Under the pieces are notes generated by a model, which was given only the letters and a program-made list of their open reading frames with translations, was not told the DNA's origin and ran no database searches. Positions 1-6,658 of a DNA stretch of 9,288 nucleotides are shown here, piece by piece. Source of the DNA: Emticicia sp943368675 (GTDB taxonomy: Bacteria > Bacteroidota > Bacteroidia > Cytophagales > Spirosomataceae); the NCBI GenBank assembly GCA_943368675.1, contig CALRLN020000190.1, forward strand, positions 1 to 9,288, written 5' to 3'. Positions within the stretch are counted from its first letter, which is position 1; each line of letters opens with the position of its first letter. The translations under genes were made by a program, and so were the position numbers.

Positions 1-868
1 TCATACTGAAAAGCATTACCTGTTTGATACCGAATCTTTTCAGAAAGAAAGGAATAGCCAGAATAAACAGTGTCTCTGAAATCTGCGAAATAGACATGAT
101 TATGGCCGGATACTTAACCGCAATTGAATCTTTGTAGGCATCGGTGGTGGCAAAGTCATGTAAAAAAGTATCGCCATAGGCATTCGTTAATTGCAGTGAT
201 GCTCCCAGAAACATTGAGAATATAAAGAACATGGCAATTTTTACATCTTTAAATAGAAGAAAAGCATTCAGACCAAGCATTTCGGCAAATGTTCTCTTAT
301 CCGTTTCTGCGGCAAGAGGCGGGCAGTTTGGCAAGGTAAATGAGTAAACCGCCAGCGTTACGGCGGCTCCGGCAGCAATATAAAACTGGTTGGCAGAGGT
401 TTCATTGCCTGTAAGGCTAATCACCCATAAAGCTACCACAAACCCAACGGTACCCCAGACCCTGATAGGAGGGAAGTCGTTTACTATGTCGGTCTTACTG
501 TTGTTCAGGATGGTATAAGCAATCGAGTTGGCCAGGGCTATGGTTGGCATATAAAAAATAACCACAAGCAAGATTACCCAGAAGAAATCGTTCGGGTTAT
601 CAACCTGAGGTATATAAACCAAAGCTGCTGCTCCTAGCAGGTGCAGAATACCGTATAACTTTTCGGCGCTTATCCATTTATCGGCAATGATTCCGGTTAA
701 GGTTGGCATAAAAAGAGAGGCTATACCCATAGTAGAGAAAATTGCCCCGAACTCGGCTCCTGACCAATGTTTATTCTGGAACCAATAAGCACCTATAGTA
801 AGGAGCCAGCAAGCCCAGATAAAAAACTGTAGGAAATTCATAATGATAAGCCTGAACCTGATACTCAT
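1..868 (-). CDS. nupG: Nucleoside:H+ symporter, NupG-type MFS permease (partial, C-terminus outside window)
   Basis: Inner-membrane major facilitator protein that imports purine and pyrimidine nucleosides with protons. The reading frame starts at the ATG at 866-868 (MSIRFRLIIM) and stays open to base 2, giving 289 residues of the roughly 420 usual for the family; the C-terminal third lies beyond the left edge. It follows E. coli NupG, as I remember it, almost segment by segment: a first helix with FLQFFIW (12-18), IADKWISAEK (61-70), the diagnostic DFPPIRVWGTVGF (131-143), FIFSMFLGASLQLTN (215-229) and SISQISETLFILAIPFFL (259-276). Residues equivalent to those reported to contact nucleoside in NupG appear retained (R136, T140, F143, Q226, N229, Q262, E265; recalled, not checked). 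No Shine-Dalgarno sequence precedes the ATG, as is usual in Bacteroidota. It is divergent from the gene at 1380 across a long intergenic region. The family call is firm; exact nucleoside preference cannot be read. Confidence 0.93.
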   Translation of the reverse strand, partial: MSIRFRLIIMNFLQFFIWACWLLTIGAYWFQNKHWSGAEFGAIFSTMGIASLFMPTLTGIIADKWISAEKLYGILHLLGAAALVYIPQVDNPNDFFWVILLVVIFYMPTIALANSIAYTILNNSKTDIVNDFPPIRVWGTVGFVVALWVISLTGNETSANQFYIAAGAAVTLAVYSFTLPNCPPLAAETDKRTFAEMLGLNAFLLFKDVKIAMFFIFSMFLGASLQLTNAYGDTFLHDFATTDAYKDSIAVKYPAIIMSISQISETLFILAIPFFLKRFGIKQVMLFSM

Positions 869-1379
869 TTTAAAAGGGTTTAGTTTATTTAAATAAAATT
901 AAATTACAGAAAATAAGACTCGCCAAAAGGTTTATTGTTAATTAAACTGCTTAATTTTGAACGGGAAAGGCAAATATTGATTTATTAAAATAGGCGTTGG
1001 AATTCCTGCTTGCAATAAAAACCACGGCCTGCCGTTTTGTAACTGAAAGCCCTTTGGTTGCCCGCCGGCAAAAAGACTTGTTTTAAAATGAGCAGATTTC
1101 CTGTAATTCCTGAAGAACGTTTCATATAGCGTTTAGGTATTTGCATTAATTTTAAATATAGTTTATTGATGATTTTCAATATGGTTCCTTATTTTGTGTT
1201 ACTTTTTGAGAGTTCAGCCGTGAATTAAACAAATTTTCTTGAATTGAACACATTTTGTTATCTTTTTATCTTGAAGTAGGTTTAAAATCATTATTCCGCC
1301 TGTATAAGTATTGAGGTTGGTATAATACTATTAAAGTGCAATCACATTTCTTAAACGAAAGTTATTCCTGATTAACCGA
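869..1379. other. 511-base intergenic region with no convincing gene
   Basis: This divergent spacer between the nucleoside permease (minus) and the beta-barrel gene (plus) should hold both promoters. Most of it is very A/T-rich, but about 1005-1075 is clearly richer in G+C and holds a short inverted repeat (TTGCC, 4-base loop, GGCAA, near 1058-1071). On the minus strand two overlapping frames are open through this patch: one with an ATG (985-1179, 64 codons) and one without any ATG (941-1132, 64 codons, including FAGGQPKGFQLQNGRPWF). Neither matches a family I recognise, and neither has a translation signal. A weak A/T inverted repeat (AATTAA/TTAATT) lies at 940-956. I find no riboswitch, tRNA or small-RNA signature that I can defend. 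Confidence 0.6.
1244..1273 (+). promoter_or_regulatory. Possible Bacteroidota-type promoter for the beta-barrel gene
   Basis: A TTG at 1244-1246 is followed, after 20 bases, by TATCTTG at 1267-1273, which resembles the Bacteroidota sigma-factor pattern (TTTG, 19-21 bases, TAnnTTTG) with one base missing in the -7 element. An overlapping alternative is TATCTTTT at 1259-1266 with TTG at 1239-1241. Transcription would begin near 1280, giving a leader of about 100 bases before the GTG at 1380. Such matches are common by chance in A/T-rich DNA, so this is only a candidate. Confidence 0.2.
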
Positions 1380-1958
1380 GTGAAATATTTTCTATCCATT
1401 ATTTTTATTTTACTATTCTTTAATCATAGTAAAGGACAACTTCTGTATCGTACTCGTTATAAATCAGCATTGATGGTTGAAACTTTCGCCTCAAGTCCGA
1501 TTTTGTCTATTAATTATGAACACCTCCCTGTTCGCTGGCGAACCAGTTTTTTGAGTCTCCGCGGAGGGATAGGCTTTTTGCCGGGTGGAGGTGTGAATAG
1601 CCTGAATGTTAAAAATGCTGCTGGAGCCTCGTTTCCCATATCGGCTACGTATAACTTCCTTTTCAATAATCTGCGCAAGCGTGTCTTTAACAGGGTTTAC
1701 AAAAGATGTAAGAGTGCGCCTTCAAGAATATCGTCCGAACTTTTTGGAGAAACAGGGCTTGGCTATACTTTTGGAGCATATCCGGATGGAGAAACCCGGC
1801 ATAACAGCTATTTTATTATTGGTCTAAGACAACAAGTAGTTTTTGATATACCGCCCCATCCAAGAGTTATCTACCTGCGGGCGAATTTAACTCCATCTTA
1901 TGCAAACAGTAAATTTGAAATGAGGGGAGGTGTAAGCCTGGGGATATCTATAAAATAA
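1380..1958 (+). CDS. Secreted, probable outer-membrane beta-barrel protein of unknown function
   Basis: A 192-residue protein that I cannot assign to a named family. It begins with a signal peptide: MKYF, a hydrophobic core SIIFILLFF (6-14), and likely cleavage after SKG (17-19) before Q20. The rest alternates short hydrophobic strands rich in Gly and aromatics: LMVETFASSPILSINYEHL (31-49), FLSLRGGIGF (57-66), SFPISATYNFLF (84-95), ELFGETGLGYTFGAY (120-134), YFIIGLRQQVVF (144-155), VIYLRANLTPSY (163-174) and a final GGVSLGISIK (183-192). This is the pattern of small Bacteroidota outer-membrane barrels that start with a SINYE-type strand and end with an amphipathic strand. The start is GTG: the frame upstream reaches a stop at 1332-1334 with no ATG, and the next in-frame Met would remove the signal peptide. 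Gene identity is secure, localisation likely, function unknown. Confidence 0.75.
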   Translation: MKYFLSIIFILLFFNHSKGQLLYRTRYKSALMVETFASSPILSINYEHLPVRWRTSFLSLRGGIGFLPGGGVNSLNVKNAAGASFPISATYNFLFNNLRKRVFNRVYKRCKSAPSRISSELFGETGLGYTFGAYPDGETRHNSYFIIGLRQQVVFDIPPHPRVIYLRANLTPSYANSKFEMRGGVSLGISIK

Positions 1959-1985
1959 AGAGGGCTATTTTCACCGCCCTCTTTA
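1956..1985. terminator. Bidirectional intrinsic terminator between convergent genes
   Basis: A perfect 10-bp inverted repeat (TAAAGAGGGC at 1956-1965 and its complement at 1976-1985) encloses a 10-base loop. It starts at the stop codon of the beta-barrel gene and ends 5 bases before the complement of the stop codon (1991-1993) of the permease-peptidase gene. The stem's own A/T end gives a T-rich run in either direction: CTTTACCTTTT on the plus strand and CTTTATTTTATAG on the minus strand. It fits a shared terminator for the two converging units. Confidence 0.8.
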
Positions 1986-1990
1986 CCTTT

Positions 1991-4900
1991 TCAGATGCCC
2001 TCACTTTTTTCGGCAGTTTTCGTATTATCTTCTGCGTGTCGGTCAATCAATTTATTGATTGGGTCAATTCCCGCTTTTTTCGGCTCTTCTTTTACTCTTA
2101 TAGTAAAGGTATTGTTCTTCCTGTTTATCTTGTGTTTCTTCAGGTACAATAGTTTATCCTGACCCTCTTTATCAACTCCGTATACACCTACATCAATCCA
2201 GTCATTAATAGGTATCGCAGTTTCATTACCCGAGCTATCCGCTCTGAATTTCTCGTTGATTGTGTTTATTGTCACTTCAAAGGTTTTGTCTTTCAGAGGT
2301 TTATATTCTACTTTTTCTACCTTGTTTTCAAAGAAAGTAATAGTTTCAAACATATCTGTTATAATACTTTTGAGTGAATCAGGCGTTTGCTGTTTAAAGT
2401 ATTTCAATAAATCGTTGCTTGTGGGATACCGCTTGTTTTTTGAATCAGGCCCCGGATATTGCCAGTCTGCAAGAAAATTCCTCAATGCCAGATTGACCTT
2501 TTCTTCCCCTATGTAATCCTGCAAAGCAAACATAACAACCGAACCCTTGCGGTAATGAATATAGCCCTGTCCTTCAACCATATTTAGTGGCTGCTCTTTT
2601 TTGAGTTCAGTGGCTCGGCCTGTCAGATAGCTGTTTAGCTCATATTTAAGGAATTTCTGCATCAATTCAGGCTTAACGGCATGTTTCATTACCATTAAAG
2701 CTGAGTATTGCGCCTGGGTTTCAGAGATCATGGCATTCCCTTTTACATTGGCTTCGGCTACCTGATGCCCCCACCATTGATGTCCCAGTTCATGGGCTGT
2801 TACATAAAATGGCATATCAAGGTCTTTTTTAGGGTCTGATACTTTCTGAATAAAACCTATTCCCTCCGAAAACGGAACCGTATTAGCAAACGACTGGGCA
2901 AACTCGGCATATCTCGGAAACTCCATGATGCGCATCTGACGATATTGATAGGGGCTGAAATTTTTAGAAAAATAATCGAACGAGGCCTTCATGGAAGCCA
3001 TCATTTTATCTAAATTATATTCATGTCCTTTGTTATAATAAATCTCCAGATTCACATCACGCCATTTATCTTTTTTAACTTCATATTTTGCCGAAACTAT
3101 CGAATAAAAATTACACATAGGTACATCCATTTTGTAGTGGAAATACTTGCGGTCGTTTTCATTCCAGGTTTTTTGTAAATAACCCGGTGCTATAGCCGTC
3201 TGATCCTTATCTGTGCCTATTGTCATTTCAAAGCGGATATAGTCGGCATCATCACCAAACAAGCTCTGAGATAACCCCAAAGGGTTATTCTGCTCCATCA
3301 TGCGCTCTTTCTCCGGCAGTTTATGTTTGCGGCGATTATTATCATCACTGATTTCATAAGTATCCGAATAGCCGATAGTAGGGAAATATAAATTATTAAA
3401 GAAGGTGCCATTATACACAATATCTGTATTGCCTCCGCCGGCTACAAAACCTTTGGTTTCAAACCGGGTTTTGAACGACATCTTAACTGAATCTCCGGGA
3501 GCCAGGGGTTTATTGAGCGTATAGATGGTGTAGCCATATTTGCTGTAGGTCTTGTTCTCTCTGGCGCCGTTTTCGAATTTCAGATATTCAAGTTTCATCT
3601 TGTGTTGCATATCGTTCTGAATATGCACATCTGCCATAGGCTTTTCTGTTTTATTCTTCAGCCAGAAATAGCCTTCAGCCGTAAAATCACGGTTTTTTGG
3701 ATAAATCTCGACCCTTAGGTTTACATCAACGATTTTTGGCTGCGGCAGGTTTTCAAATTTCTTCAGTGTTTTTTCATAGGCTACTCTTCTTTCGTCTTCT
3801 TCTTCACGGGTTTCATATTCGTTCAGACGATTGGTATTGTAAAATACATAACAACCTGTTGCAATGAATACAATGAAAGCGAAAATACCAATGCTTAGAA
3901 TCGGACGTGTAAGGCGTATTTTCCCTACTTTTATACGGGTTTTCATAACAGCCTCAGAACCACGAACGGAGAAAACAACTGCAACAATAAATAAAAAGGC
4001 CACTAAAGCAAACCAATACAATTTAAGCCAGGAGAACCTGGTAATAAAATGGCCGTATTTGTTCATATCTGAGTAATCGCGCAGACTGCCACTACCGAAA
4101 GAGAATAATGGGTGCTGGATACCCGAAGCCCCCAGGAAAAAGGTAATCAGAAAGAAAACAAACATCATGGCAAAACCTACAAACTTATTGTTGGCTATTA
4201 CCTGCACAAAGAACGATAACAAGGTGTATAATACAAGGAAAATGAGCGTGTTTAAGAAAAGCGCTTTAAAGTATAAAGAGATTTCGAAATTGAAATATCC
4301 ATGACTTGCCTGAATCAGAATACCTGAAAGCACCAGAATCAATAACAGGCCAATATACACAATAAACAAACCAAGAAACTTGGCAAAAAGATTTACCCAG
4401 TCTGGCACGGGAGTAGCGTCTATAATAAGATGCATATTCGTAATACGCTCTTTCCAGATAATTTCTCCTGAATAGAACACCACTATAATCAGAAAATACA
4501 GGTCGAAGTTATTCAGCAAGCCTATTACATTAGCCGTAATAGGGTAGGAGCTTGTACCGTACATTTCCTGAAAATAAAACGAACTTACGCTTAAATCTGC
4601 CAGCCCTACAAAAATAATGGCAATAAAAGGCACTTCTCTCACTATCATTTTTGTATAAAATACGGCCTCTTTCCAGAGTTGTTTCAGATTTGTGCCAAAG
4701 CCGCTGAACTGGTGCACTAAAGGAATTTGAACTGTTTCAGGCTGAATGATTGATTTTTTTTCTTTGATGGCCTTTTTCTTAAACAAACTACTGCGCACCA
4801 CATTATAGCTAAAAGAAAAATAGGTTATAATAAGAATAAGCAGAGCAAAACTACACCAGATGACACGATTCCAAAGCAATAGACCATCTAATGGCGCAAT

Positions 4901-5617
4901 CTGTGAGTTTTTCTGGGCGGGTGTCCAGTATTCTGTATAAATACTGAAGGCCCGATAACAGAATGGGTCAAGCATTGCAGCCAGGGTTTTATTGTCAATA
5001 TCACCTAAAATAGTATCTGTTATCTGGTATAAAACAAATAAGATTATTCCCTGGGTATAGATAACAATTGTTGAACGGCTCAATGCTCCGGCAGCAAAGA
5101 AAATCGAACCCTGAATGAATAAGTTTGTAATGCCCCAGAAAAGGAAGGGTTGTAGATATGACCAGGCATTAAAAGGAAGCATTTTTTTCCCTTTCCATGA
5201 TGGATCCCAGGGTAAATACTCACCTATCGTAAAGCCTAACATAAGTGCCATCCAGATGGCTGAATAAATCATTACCATCACGATGAATGAACCCAGAAAA
5301 CGGCCTAAGAGATAATCAAATTTAGAAACTGTTGTACTGAACATCAGCGACTCCATTTTATGCTCGAAATCTCTCAATACGGCAACTCCCATAATAGCCG
5401 AACAGATAAAAGTCATAAAGAAAGTCATGATGATGATCATCGTGCTTAAAAAGAAGGGCGAATTCTCTTTGATTTGTCCTCCGGCCACTCCTTCAAATCC
5501 CACATATTTGGAAGTGGCAGCTGCAAAGCAAAGAACAAACAGAATGGCAAAGTAAATATATGTAGCAGGTCGGTTTTTACGGTACGAAAACTCAAACCTT
5601 AATATTTCTTTCAACAT
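1991..5617 (-). CDS. ABC-2 type permease fused to an M1 zinc peptidase domain
   Basis: A 1208-residue membrane protein. Residues 1-560 carry two ABC-2 permease halves: about six helices at 19-36, 56-79, 107-130, 157-180, 183-204 and 250-271, then six more between 328 and 551. A 13th helix (572-593) and a charged linker (598-620) lead to an M1-type region: N-terminal beta domain (about 625-830), catalytic domain (about 835-1095) and a beta-rich tail. HELGH (942-946) with E966 supplies the zinc ligands and E943 the general base; Y1022 in HYRKG fits the catalytic tyrosine. The GAMEN exopeptidase motif is degenerate (PFSEGIGFI, 915-923), keeping only its Glu (E918), and E966 is one residue further from HExxH than in canonical M1 enzymes. 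With a cytoplasmic N-terminus, 13 helices place the peptidase in the periplasm (inference). The ATPase gene lies 20 bases upstream. Known as a fused family in Bacteroidota; the transported or cleaved substrate is unknown. Confidence 0.93.
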   Translation of the reverse strand: MLKEILRFEFSYRKNRPATYIYFAILFVLCFAAATSKYVGFEGVAGGQIKENSPFFLSTMIIIMTFFMTFICSAIMGVAVLRDFEHKMESLMFSTTVSKFDYLLGRFLGSFIVMVMIYSAIWMALMLGFTIGEYLPWDPSWKGKKMLPFNAWSYLQPFLFWGITNLFIQGSIFFAAGALSRSTIVIYTQGIILFVLYQITDTILGDIDNKTLAAMLDPFCYRAFSIYTEYWTPAQKNSQIAPLDGLLLWNRVIWCSFALLILIITYFSFSYNVVRSSLFKKKAIKEKKSIIQPETVQIPLVHQFSGFGTNLKQLWKEAVFYTKMIVREVPFIAIIFVGLADLSVSSFYFQEMYGTSSYPITANVIGLLNNFDLYFLIIVVFYSGEIIWKERITNMHLIIDATPVPDWVNLFAKFLGLFIVYIGLLLILVLSGILIQASHGYFNFEISLYFKALFLNTLIFLVLYTLLSFFVQVIANNKFVGFAMMFVFFLITFFLGASGIQHPLFSFGSGSLRDYSDMNKYGHFITRFSWLKLYWFALVAFLFIVAVVFSVRGSEAVMKTRIKVGKIRLTRPILSIGIFAFIVFIATGCYVFYNTNRLNEYETREEEDERRVAYEKTLKKFENLPQPKIVDVNLRVEIYPKNRDFTAEGYFWLKNKTEKPMADVHIQNDMQHKMKLEYLKFENGARENKTYSKYGYTIYTLNKPLAPGDSVKMSFKTRFETKGFVAGGGNTDIVYNGTFFNNLYFPTIGYSDTYEISDDNNRRKHKLPEKERMMEQNNPLGLSQSLFGDDADYIRFEMTIGTDKDQTAIAPGYLQKTWNENDRKYFHYKMDVPMCNFYSIVSAKYEVKKDKWRDVNLEIYYNKGHEYNLDKMMASMKASFDYFSKNFSPYQYRQMRIMEFPRYAEFAQSFANTVPFSEGIGFIQKVSDPKKDLDMPFYVTAHELGHQWWGHQVAEANVKGNAMISETQAQYSALMVMKHAVKPELMQKFLKYELNSYLTGRATELKKEQPLNMVEGQGYIHYRKGSVVMFALQDYIGEEKVNLALRNFLADWQYPGPDSKNKRYPTSNDLLKYFKQQTPDSLKSIITDMFETITFFENKVEKVEYKPLKDKTFEVTINTINEKFRADSSGNETAIPINDWIDVGVYGVDKEGQDKLLYLKKHKINRKNNTFTIRVKEEPKKAGIDPINKLIDRHAEDNTKTAEKSEGI

Positions 5618-5637
5618 AATAGTAAAGAGGATAAGGT

Positions 5638-6504
5638 TTAAGCAAATATTTTTGAAAAATACACATCTTCTAAATCTCCTTCAACGGGCTCAAAGGTTCC
5701 GTCAGGGTTGCTCTCAGCAAAGACATGAATGATTGGATTGCCCGCTATCAGCTTCTCAGAAATAACCTTAAAGTTTTGCTTATAATCACTTAGTTCGGCT
5801 TTGCTGATACGCTTCTCCCATATTTTTCCTGCAATTGCCGCGAGGGCTTCATCCGGACTCCCCTTGAACAATACTTCGCCTTTATTGAAAACGGCCATAT
5901 CAGAACATAGCTCCTTTACATCATCAACAATATGTGTTGAAAGTATTACCACGGTATTTTCACCTAATTCAGATAATAAATTCAGAAAACGGTTACGCTC
6001 GGCAGGGTCTAAGCCGGCGGTGGGTTCATCGACTATAATCAGTTTAGGATTAGCCAGAAGCGCCTGCGCAATACCAAAGCGTTGTTTCATACCGCCCGAG
6101 TAACCACCCAGATTTTTCTTGCGGGCGTCCCAGAGATTGGTTTTTTGTAATAAGGCTTCTACCACAGATTTGCGTTCATGGGCATTTATAATACCTTTTA
6201 ATACAGCCAGGTGATTTAACAACGTAACTGCATCAACTTTCGGATATACTCCAAATTCCTGGGGCAGGTATCCCAGGGTTTTACGTACCTCATCTTTCTG
6301 GGTCAAAACATTGATATTTCCGAGTGTAATCTCTCCGCTATCAGGCTCCTGAAGGGTAGCTATGGTTCGCATCAGTGATGATTTTCCGGCACCGTTAGGG
6401 CCAAGTAATCCGAACATTCCCTGATTGATAGTAAGATTAACATCCTTCAGAGCATGCACGCCATTGGAATATGTCTTGTTTAAATTGGTAATAGTAAGGT
6501 GCAT
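5638..6504 (-). CDS. ABC transporter ATP-binding protein, partner of the permease-peptidase
   Basis: A 288-residue ATPase that should power the downstream ABC-2 permease. The nucleotide-binding domain is complete: Walker A GPNGAGKS (35-42), Q-loop Q82 in LPQEFGVYP, signature YSGGMKQR (135-142), Walker B LIIVDE (155-160), D-loop GLDP (164-167) and switch His H191 in STHIVDD. An extension of about 65 residues follows (225-288), a usual feature of ATPases that pair with ABC-2 exporters. Start ATG at 6502-6504, with an A/T-rich leader and no Shine-Dalgarno sequence. Only 20 bases separate its stop from the permease start, so the two are surely cotranscribed. Because the partner carries both permease halves in one chain, the complex is expected to contain two copies of this protein. 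It is cytoplasmic, bound to the inner membrane. Substrate and direction are unproven; the family suggests export or membrane-protein handling. Confidence 0.95.
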   Translation of the reverse strand: MHLTITNLNKTYSNGVHALKDVNLTINQGMFGLLGPNGAGKSSLMRTIATLQEPDSGEITLGNINVLTQKDEVRKTLGYLPQEFGVYPKVDAVTLLNHLAVLKGIINAHERKSVVEALLQKTNLWDARKKNLGGYSGGMKQRFGIAQALLANPKLIIVDEPTAGLDPAERNRFLNLLSELGENTVVILSTHIVDDVKELCSDMAVFNKGEVLFKGSPDEALAAIAGKIWEKRISKAELSDYKQNFKVISEKLIAGNPIIHVFAESNPDGTFEPVEGDLEDVYFSKIFA

Positions 6505-6571
6505 AAAAAAGAGAAGCGTTTAGATAGTAAATAATACAGGCTTTAATTATAAGAATAATTGAGCAAAAACT

Positions 6572-6622
6572 GTAAAAATTTATGATAAATGGATTTTATC
6601 AGGATATGAAAGCACTATCCTG
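6572..6622 (-). terminator. Tandem hairpins downstream of the glucuronoyl esterase gene, weak terminator candidate
   Basis: Reading the minus strand after the esterase stop, a perfect 7-bp hairpin (CAGGATA/TATCCTG, 9-base loop, 6600-6622) abuts an A/T hairpin (GATAAA/TTTATC, 5-base loop, 6584-6600), followed by ATAAATTTTTACAG. The first stem lacks its own T run and the second is weak, so termination is plausible rather than clear. The arms share base 6600, so the two structures could compete. The remaining bases of the spacer up to the ATPase start (to 6505) should contain the ATPase operon promoter, but I could not pick out a convincing one. Confidence 0.35.
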
Positions 6623-6658
6623 TACACTTTGGGAAACAATTATTCAAAACCCGGTAAT

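Noticed and set aside
869..985. Possible purine riboswitch ahead of the nucleoside permease
   Set aside because: No conserved loop or junction sequences of a purine-sensing aptamer could be found; only weak A/T inverted repeats.
985..1179. Minus-strand 64-codon open frame with an ATG
   Set aside because: Basic, low-complexity N-terminus, no family resemblance and no translation signal; another frame is equally open through the same patch. Treated as part of the intergenic region.
1321..1326. TATAAT hexamer upstream of the beta-barrel gene
   Set aside because: No suitable partner element at 16-18 bases, and the classical TATAAT/TTGACA pattern is not the one Bacteroidota use.
1606..1827. Plus-strand open frame inside the beta-barrel gene
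   Set aside because: Lies wholly within a better-supported gene with a signal peptide; no recognisable protein features.
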